Assembly (NCBI RefSeq): GCF_937997595.1
Contig: NZ_CALKTS010000058.1
Coordinates: 1-34,806 of the forward strand
Length of the DNA: 34,806 bases
Direction of reading: 5' to 3'
Source of the DNA: an uncultured Campylobacter sp.
Lineage (GTDB): Bacteria; Campylobacterota; Campylobacteria; Campylobacterales; Campylobacteraceae
Position numbers and translations under genes: made by a program. A model generated the notes under the pieces. The model was not told the DNA's origin. It did not search any database and saw only the letters and a program-made list of their open reading frames with translations. Shown in pieces: positions 1 to 9,861 of this stretch (its first letter is position 1; each line of letters opens with the position of its first letter).

Positions 1-11
1 AAGGATCAAAT

Positions 12-1331
12 TTGAAGACCTTTTTGAAGACCTTGCTTAAAATCATAAAAAACATCTTTAAAGGTATATTTTATATAGTTGTTTTTATAGGTCTTTTTGC
101 CTTGGCGCTCAAAGTTCAGACCGGCAGATTTACATCAACCTCCTCTCACTATACCGTCACTGCAAATACCAAAGTAGATCCTAACTCCGAGCTAGCTAAA
201 TATGTAACACAAAAGGAGATAAACGCAGTTGGCTATAGATATTGGGATATAGACGAAGAGGAGGTTAGAGATAACCCCACGATGGAACTTTTACGCAGGA
301 GTTTAAAATCAAAAGATACGGATAAAATTTTAAAATTTATGCAGGATAATAATATAAGCGTAGATACCCCTCTTCATTTCGGCGTTACCCCTTTGATGTA
401 CGCTAGCTTTTACGATGACGAAAAGACAGCAAAAAAGCTGATAGAGATGGGTGCCGATCCTCATAAGAAAGATAATTACGAGCTATCTCCTATGGCATAC
501 GCTATGGAAAATAACGCCACTAAGTCGGTTAGGCTTTTGCTAGATAGCGGAGTTAAGTTTGACGAAGTAGAGATAGTGCAAGAAACCTACGGCATTAGAG
601 ATGTCGAAAATTGGATAGATTCTGTAAGCTTTGACGAAAACGCTACTCCGATCATACATTACCGCACGAAAGAGGTTCTTTTTAGCGGCGGAGGCGAGCC
701 ATATTATTTTATCAGCCACCTAGTTAGAAACAATATGTACGATATAATGAAAATGGTGCTAGAGAGTGGTTATAGACCGTATACCTACTCCACTTTCAAT
801 ATGGGAGAGGTCTCCGTTTCAAATAAACTAGAGGAGATACCGAGCTATAGAAACATAAAGAATACCCATAAAAGATATGGAGTAGAGGAGTTTAGGCTTT
901 ATAAATCGGTATATGGCGATCTGCTGGACGTGCCCGAGCCCGGAGCTATGATAGATCTACTTTTGCAATATGATATAGGCGGAATCCCAAACGATGAATT
1001 TTTAAAAAGAATGTATGATGATAAATGCTATAAAGAATATAGGTATGATATAGAAAGCGAATATTATAAGAAAGCAACTAAAGCTAGGTTCGAACTTGCT
1101 TTTTTACAAAAACATTGTTCCGACAAGAACGCTACCTTTAAAAATATCAAAGAGTATATACTATTTGCGGTAGAGCGGAAAAAAGTTCGCGTGATAGAAT
1201 TTACGGCAGATGAAAGAAATATAAAAAATCCCAACTTCCATATATCTAAAGAGGAAGTCGAGAGGCTAACTAACGACTATAAAGAATATAAAAGAAATTT
1301 ATTTAGTAAAGAAGCGGAAGATCAAAAATAA
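12..1331 (+). CDS. Membrane-anchored ankyrin-repeat protein
   Basis: The protein has 439 residues from a TTG start preceded by AAGGATC. No in-frame stop is visible before the start, so the true start could lie outside the window. A basic N-terminus is followed by one hydrophobic segment (about residues 18-34, FKGIFYIVVFIGLFALAL), which suggests an inner-membrane anchor with the rest on one face. Residues about 118-182 contain two recognisable ankyrin repeats (TPLMYASFYDDEKTAKKLIEMGADP, given here only as the TPLMYA and GADP landmarks, then SPMAYAMENN with LLLDSGV). The remaining ~250 residues are charged and Tyr-rich and match nothing I recognise. Ankyrin repeats bind proteins; the partner is unknown. 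The ankyrin call is secure; the function is not. Confidence 0.8.
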   Translation: MKTFLKTLLKIIKNIFKGIFYIVVFIGLFALALKVQTGRFTSTSSHYTVTANTKVDPNSELAKYVTQKEINAVGYRYWDIDEEEVRDNPTMELLRRSLKSKDTDKILKFMQDNNISVDTPLHFGVTPLMYASFYDDEKTAKKLIEMGADPHKKDNYELSPMAYAMENNATKSVRLLLDSGVKFDEVEIVQETYGIRDVENWIDSVSFDENATPIIHYRTKEVLFSGGGEPYYFISHLVRNNMYDIMKMVLESGYRPYTYSTFNMGEVSVSNKLEEIPSYRNIKNTHKRYGVEEFRLYKSVYGDLLDVPEPGAMIDLLLQYDIGGIPNDEFLKRMYDDKCYKEYRYDIESEYYKKATKARFELAFLQKHCSDKNATFKNIKEYILFAVERKKVRVIEFTADERNIKNPNFHISKEEVERLTNDYKEYKRNLFSKEAEDQK

Positions 1332-1491
1332 TAGGCGGCTAGGCAACTCGCCGCGAAATAATTAAATTTTAAAATTCTATCTAATTAACAAAAGATAAAA
1401 TTTCGCCGATTTTATCGGTATTGTATTGGGCTTGCGAACTCCGAAAAAGTATAAAAAACTCGAATAGAAAAGTTAAATTTAATCTCTAAAT

Positions 1492-2574
1492 TTACAGCGC
1501 TTGCGCGAGTATAAATTTCGCAAAATCTTCGCGGGAGTTCGGGCATTTGCACACTTCGTAGTATTCGTAACCTAGCTCGCGCGCCTGGTCCCGATAAAAA
1601 ATATCCAGCTCAAAATCGGTCTCGGAGTTATCCACGCAAAACGCGATCGGAAATATGAGCGCTTTTTTGCTCTGCAGATCCCGCAAAACGTCCGCGATAT
1701 TGGGCTCTAGCCACTTCACGGGGCCAAGGCGCGATTGATACGCCAAGATAATCTCTTTAAATTTAATCCCGCGCGCAGCCAGCAGATCTTTTAAAATTTC
1801 CACGTGCGCCTCTACCTGCGCCTCGTATGGATCGCCCGCGGCGATCATTTTTATAGGCAGCGAATGCGCGGAAAATATGAGCGAAATTTGCGAAATTTCA
1901 TCCGCGCTAAATTTCGCGACGCAGCTTGCGATTAAATTTAGTAAAATTTCGTTGTAAGCGGCGCTGTCGTAGAAGATGTCAATGGTTTTATAATTTTTTA
2001 TACCGAGCCACTTAAGTGCTGCCTCGGCAGAACACAGGCTCGATTGCACCGTAGTTTTTGAGAAGTGCGGATACAAAGGCATCAAAATTATCTCGTCAAA
2101 ATCCGCGTATTTTTTAAGCACGTCCTCTGCAAATGGCGGCGTGTAATTCATCGCATAATCGCAAATTAGCTCGTCTATCGGTTTTTCATCCTGAGGCGCC
2201 TCGTTTTGCAGCGCCTTGCCCTGCGTCGGGGCGTCTTGCGGCGGCTTGCTCTGCAATGAAATGTCTTGCGACGACTCATTCGCAGCGCCTTCAAATTTTA
2301 ATCCCGCGCCTAATTTTGCTCGCGCGAGTAAATTTACCCGCTCGCAAAGCGCTTCGGTGATGAAGCATATCGGCGAGCGCCCGCCCAATTTTTCGTAGTT
2401 GCTGCGCGCCGATGCGGTTCTGCTTTTTACGATGAGCGCGGCTAAAACGCTTCGCCAAAAATCACTCTTAACGCCCAAAATAAAGGGGTCGTTAAACATA
2501 TTTTTTAAAAAAACTTCAACCTCGCTCAGATTGTTCGGACCGCCCATGTTGAGCAAAATTAGGGCTTTTTTCAT
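1492..2574 (-). CDS. hemH: Ferrochelatase with a low-complexity insertion
   Basis: HemH inserts Fe2+ into protoporphyrin IX, the last step of protohaem synthesis. The N-terminus KKALILLNMGGP is typical. The catalytic His lies in FSAHSLP (His237) and the metal-path Glu in NSETDFE (Glu318). LGGRSP and the Tyr/Pro-rich MPLYPHFS segment also fit. At 360 residues it is about 40-50 longer than usual family members. The excess is a Gln/Pro/Asp/Lys-rich stretch at about residues 88-133, between the conserved N-terminal part and ICDYAMNY. The start ATG overlaps the stop of the upstream oxidoreductase gene by 4 nt (ATGA), so translation is probably coupled. Identity is clear; whether the insertion matters is unknown. 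Confidence 0.95.
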   Translation of the reverse strand: MKKALILLNMGGPNNLSEVEVFLKNMFNDPFILGVKSDFWRSVLAALIVKSRTASARSNYEKLGGRSPICFITEALCERVNLLARAKLGAGLKFEGAANESSQDISLQSKPPQDAPTQGKALQNEAPQDEKPIDELICDYAMNYTPPFAEDVLKKYADFDEIILMPLYPHFSKTTVQSSLCSAEAALKWLGIKNYKTIDIFYDSAAYNEILLNLIASCVAKFSADEISQISLIFSAHSLPIKMIAAGDPYEAQVEAHVEILKDLLAARGIKFKEIILAYQSRLGPVKWLEPNIADVLRDLQSKKALIFPIAFCVDNSETDFELDIFYRDQARELGYEYYEVCKCPNSREDFAKFILAQAL

Positions 2575-3443
2575 GAGATGATTTCTCTGATTTTTATCGC
2601 ATCCTCGACGCTTGCAAGACCTGCGTTAGTACTGCTGTCGCACATCGCGCAAAATGCTTCGTGTTCGCGGCGCAGCGAAAAGTCATCGCGATCGACGCGC
2701 AGATTTACACGCCCGTCAGGCGTAATTTTAAAAAGAGTTATTGAGATTAGATCGCCGAAATACACACCGCTGTCGGTGCAAATCTCGATACCGTGGCGCC
2801 TGATCGGATAGAGATTGGACTGCATTAGCGTGCAATAGCAGCCGCTTTTTGTGTGAAGCGTCGCGCATGCGGCTAGAGTGCGCTCTTTAGAGATATTTTT
2901 GCTAAGTTCTATGCAGGCGATCTCGCTGTGAGAAAGCAGCCGCACAAGATCGATATCTCTAAAAAGGGCATTGGCTACGATATCTGCTCTATCATCGTTT
3001 GCAAAACCGCTTACGAAGCTCATCGAAAAAATTTTATCCCCCTTGGCAAGCTCGCGTAGCAAGGATACGATTACTGGATTGTAGCGGTCGGAGTAGCCTA
3101 CGGCTAGGCGCGTGCCGTTAGTGGTGACTGCGTAGTTTATCTCTCTGGCTTCGGCTAGGCTTTGTGCGAGCGGAGATTCTACGAAGATATTTTTGGTAAA
3201 CGGTAGGCATTTTAAAATCAGCTCTTTATGCGATGGCGGGGGAGCCGTGATGACTACGGCATCGGGCTTGGCGACGTTAAAAAGATCGGTTAGATTATCA
3301 AAGATCGGATAGCGCGGGCCGAAATTTTCACTGCTGCCCTTATGATAAAGCGCTACAAGCTCGAAATAATCGCTCCTTCTTAGCTCGCTGAAGTGCTTTT
3401 GACCAAGCTCGCCCATACCTATGATCGCTATCTTTTTTTTCAT
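2571..3443 (-). CDS. Gfo/Idh/MocA-family NAD(P)-dependent oxidoreductase
   Basis: This 290-residue protein opens with a Rossmann dinucleotide-binding motif (IAIIGMGELGQKH, residues 5-17). It continues with the family landmarks KPDAVVITAPPPSHKEL and ESPLAQSLAEA; the latter stands where most members have EKP, so the usual catalytic Lys of that motif is replaced by Ser. The C-terminal half (about 120-290) corresponds to the substrate-binding alpha/beta domain. Substrate specificity cannot be read from sequence. It is first in a two-gene operon with hemH, with an ATGA overlap. A -10 box on the minus strand at 3474-3479 lies just upstream, divergent from alaS. The family call is good; a role in haem metabolism is only suggested by position. 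Confidence 0.8.
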   Translation of the reverse strand: MKKKIAIIGMGELGQKHFSELRRSDYFELVALYHKGSSENFGPRYPIFDNLTDLFNVAKPDAVVITAPPPSHKELILKCLPFTKNIFVESPLAQSLAEAREINYAVTTNGTRLAVGYSDRYNPVIVSLLRELAKGDKIFSMSFVSGFANDDRADIVANALFRDIDLVRLLSHSEIACIELSKNISKERTLAACATLHTKSGCYCTLMQSNLYPIRRHGIEICTDSGVYFGDLISITLFKITPDGRVNLRVDRDDFSLRREHEAFCAMCDSSTNAGLASVEDAIKIREIIS

Positions 3444-3473
3444 CGTTATGCCCTAAATTTAATCTTTCGCGCC

Positions 3474-3479
3474 ATTATA
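3474..3479 (-). promoter_or_regulatory. -10 box for the oxidoreductase-hemH operon
   Basis: On the minus strand this reads TATAAT within AGTTATAATGGCGC, 31 nt upstream of the ATG at 3443. No -35 consensus is seen, as is usual for Campylobacter vegetative promoters. It lies back to back with the alaS -10 box. Confidence 0.55.
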
Positions 3480-3524
3480 ACTAAGAATGGTTAAAATTTT
3501 ATAGTTTTTAAAATCTAATTTGGC

Positions 3525-3530
3525 TAAAAT
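3525..3530 (+). promoter_or_regulatory. -10 box for the alaS operon
   Basis: TAAAAT in the context GGCTAAAATGCGCC, 35 nt before the alaS ATG. The upstream sequence is T/A-rich and there is no -35 consensus. It is divergent from the oxidoreductase-hemH promoter. Confidence 0.5.
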
Positions 3531-3565
3531 GCGCCTTTAAAATTTAACTTGAAATAGGACAAATC

Positions 3566-6109
3566 ATGGATATTAGAAGCGAATATTTAAATTTCTTTGC
3601 AAGCAAGGGGCATCAGATCGTTCCTAGCGCGCCGCTGGTGCCAGATGATGATAGTTTGCTTTTTACGAATGCGGGCATGGTGCCGTTTAAAAGCATATTT
3701 ACAGGAGCCGTACCGCGCCCGACGCCGCCTATCCGCACGAGCTGTCAGACCTGCATCCGCGCCGGCGGCAAGCACAACGACCTAGACAACGTCGGCTACA
3801 CCGCGCGCCATCATACGTTTTTTGAGATGCTTGGAAATTTCAGCTTCGGCGAGTATTTTAAAGAGCAGGCGATTGCCTATGCGTGGGAGTTTATCACTGA
3901 AATTTTAAAGCTTCCCAAAGAAAAACTCTATGTCACCGTGCATGAGAAAGACGACGAAGCGTTTGGGTTCTGGGCGCGCCACATAGCGCAGGAGCGCATA
4001 TATCGCTTCGGCGATCACGATAACTTTTGGGCGATGGGCGATACCGGGCCGTGCGGGCCGTGCAGCGAAATTTTTTACGATCAGGGCGAGGAGCATTTTC
4101 ACTCATCCGAGGATTATATGGGCGGCGACGGTGACCGCTTTTTAGAGATTTGGAATTTAGTTTTCATGCAGTACGAGCGCAGCAAAGACGGCAAGCTTAG
4201 CCCGCTTCCAAAGCCTAGCATCGACACGGGCATGGGGCTTGAGCGCGTCACGGCGATCAAAGAGGGCAAATTTAGCAACTACGACAGCTCGCTTTTTATG
4301 CCGCTAATCGACGAGGTTGCAAAGCTTTGCGGCAAACCTTACGTTTATGAAAGCGGCGCGAGCTATCGCGTCATCGCCGATCATATCCGCTCGGTTACGT
4401 TTTTGCTAGCGCAGGGAACAAATTTTAATCGCGAGGGTAGAGGATATGTTTTGCGTAGAATTCTGCGCCGTGCCGTTCGCCACGGCTATTTGCTCGGTAT
4501 AAAAGAGCCCTTTATGTATCGCCTCGTGGATAAAGTATGCGAGCTGATGGGTGGGCACTATGCCTATCTGAACGAGAAAAAGCAAGCCGTAAAGGAGCAG
4601 ATCAAACTCGAAGAGGAGCGGTTTTTCGCCACTTTGGCAAACGGCATCGAGCTTTTTAACGAGGAGCTTGCGCGCACTAAAGAAATTTTTAGCGGCGAGG
4701 TCGCGTTTAAGTTATACGATACCTACGGCTTTCCGCTCGATCTGACCGCCGATATGCTGCGCGAGAAAAATTTGCGCGTGGATGAGGCTAAATTTGACGC
4801 GCTTATGAGCGAGCAAAGGCAGATAGCTAAAGCCGCATGGAAGGGCAGTGGCGATAAAAACGTCCGTGGCGATTTCAAGGCGCTGCTAGAGAAATTCGGC
4901 GAGAATAAATTTAGCGGTTACGAAGAGCTTAGCCGCACGAGCAAGGTTTTAGCACTACTTAACGAGGATTTTGCGGAAGTGGATGAGCTCAAAGCCGGCG
5001 ATATCGGCTGGGCGATGTTTGATATCACTCCGTTTTATGCACAAAGTGGCGGTCAGACGGGCGATAGCGGCGAAGTGGAGTCCATAGCCGATGTGTTTGA
5101 TACTCAGAAATTTTATGGGTTAAATTTATCCCACTTGCGCCTTAATCGTAACCTGAAAATCGGCGATATAGTCGGGCTTAAGGTTTCTGAGGAGCGTGAA
5201 CAGATTGCACGTCATCACAGTGCGACGCACCTTTTGCACGCGGCGCTTCGTGCGGTGCTAGGGGCTCATATCGCTCAAGCAGGAAGCTTGGTTGAAGCGG
5301 ACCGCTTAAGATTTGACTTCTCGCATCCTAAGGCACTTAGCGATGAGGAGCTAGCTAAAATCGAGGAATTTGTAAATAACGCCGTTTGCAAGGGCTGTGC
5401 GGCAAAAACTGAGATTATGGATATAGATGACGCTAAAAACAGCGGCGCGATTGCGCTTTTTGGCGAAAAATATGGCTCAAAAGTGCGCGTCGTGAGCTTC
5501 GGAGAGATTAGTAAGGAGCTTTGCGGTGGAATTCACGTGCGTAATTTAAGCGAGATAGGACCGTTTTTTATCGTCAAAGAAAGCGGCGTAAGTGCGGGTG
5601 TTAGGCGTATCGAGGCAGTTTGTTCGCGCGCCGCTTTAAATTTGGCGCTTCAAAATCGCGCTAAGCTTGCTGAAATTTCTGCGGAGCTAAAAGGGATTGA
5701 GCCTCTCCGCGCGATTGAGAAATTAAAAGATGAGATCAGGTCGCTAAAAGATCAGATCAAGCATGCAAGCAGTTCCCATGCACTGGCTTTTCTAAATGTC
5801 GGTGATACCAAACTTTGCGTAGCCTCGGTCGAAAGCGGTGATATAAAAACTATGATAGACGAGTTTAAAAATAGCCACGAAAAGGCGGCGATAATGCTGA
5901 TGCAAGTGGGCACCGACGGCAAAATTTCAATCGCAGCAGGCGTTAAAAACGCGCCTATTAAAGCGGGCGAGTGGGTTAAGCTCGCGGCGCAAATTTTAGG
6001 CGGTGGCGGCGGCGGACGCGATGATTTTGCGACCGCAGGCGGCAAGGACGTGCTAAAAATCGAAGAAGCGATCAAAGAGGCGATCTCTTACGCAAAAGGT
6101 AAAATTTGA
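3566..6109 (+). CDS. alaS: Alanyl-tRNA synthetase
   Basis: AlaS charges tRNA-Ala and edits mischarged Ser/Gly in the cytoplasm. The 847-residue length is normal. The N-terminal class II catalytic domain shows [25 protein letters not shown] and the [12 protein letters not shown] segment. [16 protein letters not shown] belongs to the tRNA-recognition region. The editing domain carries the zinc motifs HHSATH (His551 and His555) and CGGIH (Cys653 and His657). The C-Ala domain ends with the Gly-rich [15 protein letters not shown]. It is the first gene of a tight operon: its TGA stop overlaps the TTG start of the next gene. All key residues are present. Confidence 0.98.
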   Translation: MDIRSEYLNFFASKGHQIVPSAPLVPDDDSLLFTNAGMVPFKSIFTGAVPRPTPPIRTSCQTCIRAGGKHNDLDNVGYTARHHTFFEMLGNFSFGEYFKEQAIAYAWEFITEILKLPKEKLYVTVHEKDDEAFGFWARHIAQERIYRFGDHDNFWAMGDTGPCGPCSEIFYDQGEEHFHSSEDYMGGDGDRFLEIWNLVFMQYERSKDGKLSPLPKPSIDTGMGLERVTAIKEGKFSNYDSSLFMPLIDEVAKLCGKPYVYESGASYRVIADHIRSVTFLLAQGTNFNREGRGYVLRRILRRAVRHGYLLGIKEPFMYRLVDKVCELMGGHYAYLNEKKQAVKEQIKLEEERFFATLANGIELFNEELARTKEIFSGEVAFKLYDTYGFPLDLTADMLREKNLRVDEAKFDALMSEQRQIAKAAWKGSGDKNVRGDFKALLEKFGENKFSGYEELSRTSKVLALLNEDFAEVDELKAGDIGWAMFDITPFYAQSGGQTGDSGEVESIADVFDTQKFYGLNLSHLRLNRNLKIGDIVGLKVSEEREQIARHHSATHLLHAALRAVLGAHIAQAGSLVEADRLRFDFSHPKALSDEELAKIEEFVNNAVCKGCAAKTEIMDIDDAKNSGAIALFGEKYGSKVRVVSFGEISKELCGGIHVRNLSEIGPFFIVKESGVSAGVRRIEAVCSRAALNLALQNRAKLAEISAELKGIEPLRAIEKLKDEIRSLKDQIKHASSSHALAFLNVGDTKLCVASVESGDIKTMIDEFKNSHEKAAIMLMQVGTDGKISIAAGVKNAPIKAGEWVKLAAQILGGGGGGRDDFATAGGKDVLKIEEAIKEAISYAKGKI

Positions 6110-6615
6110 ACGAAATCGATACCGGCTTCATCAAAGCCTCGCAAATTTTGCCGCTGATTCACATTTTAAGCGTGATTTTTTTGGTCTGCGCGCAGATCTG
6201 CGTATTTTTGATCGCGCGGATTTTTATGAATTTAAGCAGTAAAAGCCAAGCAGATGCGAAGGATGTAAAATTTGCAGAAATTTTGCGATATATGAAGCGC
6301 TATGAGCAGTTCTTTGCGCTATTTTTGGTGATCGTTTGCGCAAGTGGATTTTTTCTTGCGGACGGCGGAAGTTTTAAATTTTCAGATCCTATGGTAAAAG
6401 GTGCGATTGCCACGTTGTGGGCTGGTGCCGGCTTTATACTACTAAATTTTATCTACATGCATTATAAAATTTTATCTTTGAAGCGAGCTTTGGATGCGGG
6501 AGATGAGCTTGAGGCGAATGAGCATTTAATCATCGTCGTTAAATATTTCATCCCGCTAAATATCGTAGTCACGCTGATTTGCGTTTATTTGGGCGTGACG
6601 GTGGGCGAGTTTTGA
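6106..6615 (+). CDS. Four-helix inner-membrane protein of unknown function
   Basis: The protein has 169 residues from a TTG start that overlaps the alaS stop (TTGA), consistent with translational coupling. Four hydrophobic segments lie at about residues 13-37, 66-85, 97-119 and 145-165. The first contains His19 in LIHILSV. A His in the first helix and the general layout recall small CopD/DUF2269-like membrane proteins, but I see no diagnostic motif. The C-terminal codons overlap the maf start by 1 nt (TGATG). It sits in the alaS-maf-PBP operon. Function is not assigned. Confidence 0.8.
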   Translation: MNEIDTGFIKASQILPLIHILSVIFLVCAQICVFLIARIFMNLSSKSQADAKDVKFAEILRYMKRYEQFFALFLVIVCASGFFLADGGSFKFSDPMVKGAIATLWAGAGFILLNFIYMHYKILSLKRALDAGDELEANEHLIIVVKYFIPLNIVVTLICVYLGVTVGEF

Positions 6616-7160
6616 TGATTTATTTAGCTTCCAGTTCGCCTACTAGAGCGCAAATTCTAAAGGATAACGGCGTAGAATTTACGCAAATTCCTTTTAATTT
6701 CGATGAAAGCGGCATTAGTAAGGACGATGCACGCACCTATGCTTACCGCGTTGTCTTGGCCAAGAAAACGCAGTTTTTTAAAATTTATAAAAATTATGAT
6801 AGAGTGCTGTTTGCCGATAGCTCCGTACTTGCCGGCGGCGAAATTTTAGGCAAGGCGCGGGATGAAGCGGACGCGTTAAGGATGCTGCGGGCTCAAAGCG
6901 GTGCTAGCTGCGCCGTTTATACTGCGATGATTTTTTGCAGTAAGGCGCTAGAGCTTTCGGCACTTAGCGTCGCAAGCTTTGAATTCGCAGAATTTAATGA
7001 AGCAGATTTAAAAGGCTATATCGCTAGCGGCGATTGGTGCGGCAAGGCGGGTGCGATGAGTATCGAGGGCTTTAATGAAAAATATATCAAAAGCTCGCGT
7101 GGGTCAAAATTCACGGCGATGGGGCTTGATCTGGAAATTTTAAAGAGGTTTGTATGGTAA
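6615..7160 (+). CDS. maf: Maf-family nucleoside triphosphate pyrophosphatase
   Basis: Maf proteins hydrolyse non-canonical or excess nucleoside triphosphates (dTTP/UTP type or modified pyrimidines) to the monophosphate. The protein is 181 residues from ATG at 6615; this start is preferred over an in-frame one 12 codons upstream because it gives the conserved N-terminus [15 protein letters not shown]. Further landmarks are FADSSVLAGGEILGKA (catalytic Asp region) and SGDWCGKAGAMSIEG, near the usual YxxxGEpxgkAGaYgIqG position. The start overlaps the previous stop by 1 nt, and the 3' end overlaps the PBP start by 7 nt. Family identity is firm; exact substrate class is uncertain. Confidence 0.9.
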   Translation: MIYLASSSPTRAQILKDNGVEFTQIPFNFDESGISKDDARTYAYRVVLAKKTQFFKIYKNYDRVLFADSSVLAGGEILGKARDEADALRMLRAQSGASCAVYTAMIFCSKALELSALSVASFEFAEFNEADLKGYIASGDWCGKAGAMSIEGFNEKYIKSSRGSKFTAMGLDLEILKRFVW

Positions 7161-9064
7161 GAGTTTTATTTAGTTTTATTACGGTTTGTGCGTTTGCCGC
7201 AGGCGGAATTTTTTTGTATTTTTACTCGCAAATCCGCTTGGAATCGGACTCGATCATCGATTATCATCCCGAGCTTACGACTAAAATTTATGACCGCAAC
7301 GGCAATTTGATAGCCAATGTTTTTAATGAACAAAATAGAATTTACGTAAAATTCGACGAGATTCCAGGCCGCGTAATCGAGGCGCTCGTAGCTATCGAGG
7401 ATACGGCGTTTTTCGAACACGGCGGCGTGAATGTCGAGGCGATTTTTAGGGCGATTATTAAGGACGTCAAAGCGATGAAATTTGTCGAAGGAGCTTCCAC
7501 GATTACGCAGCAGATCACGCGAAATTTAGTTCTTTCGAGCGAAAAGAAGCTTGATCGCAAGATCAAAGAAGCGATCCTATCGCTTAAGATAGAAAACGCC
7601 CTAAGTAAGGAACAAATTCTAGAGCGTTACTTCAACGAAGTATATTTCGGGCACGGATATTACGGCATCCGCACGGCGGCTTTAGGATATTTCAAAAAAG
7701 ATTTGCAAGATTTGAGCCTTAAAGAGATCGCGATTTTAGTGGGCTTGCCGAAAGCTCCTAGCAGCTTTGATCCTACTAAGCACCTGGATTTGTCGCTTTC
7801 GCGCGCCAATAACGTGATTTATAGGATGCATGAGCTCGGCTGGATAAATAAGACCGAATATGAGCTTGCGATGAACGAGCAGCCTACGATCTACAACGAA
7901 ACGCTCACGCAAAACGTAGCGCCGTATGCCGTAGATGAGATCATAAAAGAAGCCGAAAAAATTCTACCGGACGTCCGCACGGGCGGATACCGCATAGATA
8001 CGAGCCTTGATCTAAAGGCGCAGGCGATGGCGCAAGAGGCATTAGTTTTCGGCTACAATGAAATTTTAAAGCGCAACAAAGACGCCAATGCAAGCAACGT
8101 AAACGGCGCTATGGTCGTCACGCATCCACAAAACGGCGAAATTTTAGCCTTAGTAGGCGGCGTGGATTACGCGAAATCAAATTTCAATCGTGCCAGCCAA
8201 TCCCAGCGCCAAACCGGCTCCAGCTTCAAGCCTTTCGTCTATCAAATCGCCCTTGATATGGGCTACTCGACGATGACCGAAGTTCCCGATATAGCTAGAG
8301 AATTCGACGATGGCAGCGATAAAACGTGGAAGCCGAAAAATTACGACAAGACTTACAGCGGCTACATCACGATCAAAGAAGCTTTAACACGCTCACGTAA
8401 CCTTGCCTCGATCAATCTGATGCAATCTATCGGCGTTGATCGCGCGGTAAAAAAGCTTGGCGAGTTCGGCTTCAAAAACGTCCCGCCCGCCCTGTCGGTG
8501 GCTATCGGCAGCTACGGAATTTCGCCGCTTGAATACTCCACTATGTATTCGATGTTCCCGGGGCTTGGGATTACAGCAAAATCAAAATTTATCGTTTCGA
8601 TTACCGATAAGGACGGCAAAACTCGCTTTATCGAGCCTGAGCGCCGCCGCGTGCTGCGCCCTGAACAGGCATATCTGATGACCACACTACTAAAAAATAT
8701 CGTGCAGCGCGGCACCGGTACTCGCGCACGCGTACAAGGCATCGACATAGCGGGCAAAACAGGCACCTCAAACGATAGCATAGATGCGTGGTTTTGCGGC
8801 TTTACGCCGGATTTGCAGATCATAATCTGGTATGGCAACGACGATTATAAACCTATGCGAAAGGTCGAGGGCGGCGGTCGTACCGCAGCACCGGTGTTTG
8901 CAAAATTTTTAGATGCCTATTTAAAAGAATATCCGCAAACCAAACGCAACTTTACCGTTCCGGACGGCGTTTTCAGTCGCTCATACAATGGCAAGGAGGA
9001 GTATTACACTAAAATTTCGCCACTTCCTAAACCTCGCGAAAGTAGCAGCGACGGATCGTTTTAA
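7154..9064 (+). CDS. mrcA: Class A penicillin-binding protein (PBP1A type)
   Basis: This bifunctional peptidoglycan synthase polymerises lipid II (glycosyltransferase, GT51) and cross-links peptides (transpeptidase). It is 636 residues. One N-terminal membrane anchor lies at residues 2-24. The GT51 motifs are EDTAFFEHGG (82-91) and GASTITQQITRN (113-124). The transpeptidase motifs are SSFK (active Ser356, Lys359), SRN (414-416) and KTGT (535-538). The length is somewhat short for PBP1A but normal for epsilonproteobacteria. It is the last gene of the alaS-maf operon, starting 7 nt inside maf. All catalytic motifs are intact. Confidence 0.95.
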   Translation: MVRVLFSFITVCAFAAGGIFLYFYSQIRLESDSIIDYHPELTTKIYDRNGNLIANVFNEQNRIYVKFDEIPGRVIEALVAIEDTAFFEHGGVNVEAIFRAIIKDVKAMKFVEGASTITQQITRNLVLSSEKKLDRKIKEAILSLKIENALSKEQILERYFNEVYFGHGYYGIRTAALGYFKKDLQDLSLKEIAILVGLPKAPSSFDPTKHLDLSLSRANNVIYRMHELGWINKTEYELAMNEQPTIYNETLTQNVAPYAVDEIIKEAEKILPDVRTGGYRIDTSLDLKAQAMAQEALVFGYNEILKRNKDANASNVNGAMVVTHPQNGEILALVGGVDYAKSNFNRASQSQRQTGSSFKPFVYQIALDMGYSTMTEVPDIAREFDDGSDKTWKPKNYDKTYSGYITIKEALTRSRNLASINLMQSIGVDRAVKKLGEFGFKNVPPALSVAIGSYGISPLEYSTMYSMFPGLGITAKSKFIVSITDKDGKTRFIEPERRRVLRPEQAYLMTTLLKNIVQRGTGTRARVQGIDIAGKTGTSNDSIDAWFCGFTPDLQIIIWYGNDDYKPMRKVEGGGRTAAPVFAKFLDAYLKEYPQTKRNFTVPDGVFSRSYNGKEEYYTKISPLPKPRESSSDGSF

Positions 9065-9086
9065 ATTTGGATGGAAATCTAAATTT
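9063..9086 (+). terminator. Possible weak terminator after the PBP gene
   Basis: AAATTTGGAT, loop GGAA, ATCTAAATTT, then TTAA. It is a 10-bp stem with one G-U pair directly after the stop codon. The stem is AT-rich and the T-tract poor, so activity is uncertain. Confidence 0.3.
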
Positions 9087-9128
9087 TAATCCGTTTTCGG
9101 AAGCCTTGTATGAATTGCGCTTATTACA

Positions 9129-9159
9129 CAAACTATAAATATGCTAATTTTATAGTTTG
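9129..9159 (+). terminator. AT-rich hairpin, probable terminator of the alaS-PBP operon
   Basis: CAAACTATAAA and TTTATAGTTTG form a perfect 11-bp stem around a 9-nt loop, followed by TTTAG. It lies between the PBP stop and the AT-rich gene pair. It could equally be a palindromic operator for the gene at 9211. Confidence 0.4.
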
Positions 9160-9210
9160 TTTAGTGTTTGAGGCGATAAAATGCGTAATCATTTTATTTA
9201 GGGGTTAAGA

Positions 9211-9861
9211 TTGCAGAATTTAGATTTTGAAAGCAAAAAGATAAGAATAAAAAATACTCGTATAAAATTCGGTAAATTTTTTACGAAATTATGTTTTATA
9301 TATTTTTTATATTCTCTTAGCGCCTTTATAATTCCTAAAAATATTTTAGATATTTCTCCTGTGTGCTTAAATTTCGTAAATTTTATGAAAAGTTATTTTC
9401 CAAATATCGAAATTATCGGTAGTATTAGCCCATACACCCAACTTTCGGAATTTTACGTTAGTATTATGTGGATATATGGGATTATTATTTTTGCGGTTTC
9501 TAGCTTATATTTATTGGTTTATTATATTTACTTTTGCAGATATGATGATGATTTTATCTTGGTTGCAAAAAAGAAGCGGGAAAACGATTGCCCGTTTTTG
9601 TTACTTCCGTTTATGTTTGGTCTTGGTATTTTTATGTTGGAGGTTTATTATACCGGATATTTTGCAAGTAGCGGTATAAGCATAAGAACAAGCCATTTTA
9701 TGCCGGAATTTCAAAGTAGATTTTCAATTTTTGGATATATTATTTTCTTTCAATCTGGTTTTTCTCTTTCTGGTTCCGTAATATTAATGTCTGCATTTGA
9801 ATTTATTTACAAAATATATTTCTATTTAAAAGGAGTGAAAGATGCAGAGCAAAGTCAATGA
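9211..9861 (+). CDS. AT-rich multi-spanning membrane protein, unknown
   Basis: The protein has 216 residues from a TTG start; there is no good ATG at the N-terminus, and upstream AGGGGTTAAGA gives a plausible ribosome-binding site. Four hydrophobic segments are visible, around residues 22-42, 82-108, 125-147 and 170-198, separated by short Lys-rich or Asp-rich loops. I recognise no family. Base composition is much more AT-rich than the flanking PBP and nitric oxide reductase genes, with heavy use of AAA, ATT, TTT and TAT codons, which suggests horizontal acquisition. It ends 41 nt before the next gene of similar composition, so the two probably form one unit. Confidence 0.7.
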   Translation: MQNLDFESKKIRIKNTRIKFGKFFTKLCFIYFLYSLSAFIIPKNILDISPVCLNFVNFMKSYFPNIEIIGSISPYTQLSEFYVSIMWIYGIIIFAVSSLYLLVYYIYFCRYDDDFILVAKKKRENDCPFLLLPFMFGLGIFMLEVYYTGYFASSGISIRTSHFMPEFQSRFSIFGYIIFFQSGFSLSGSVILMSAFEFIYKIYFYLKGVKDAEQSQ

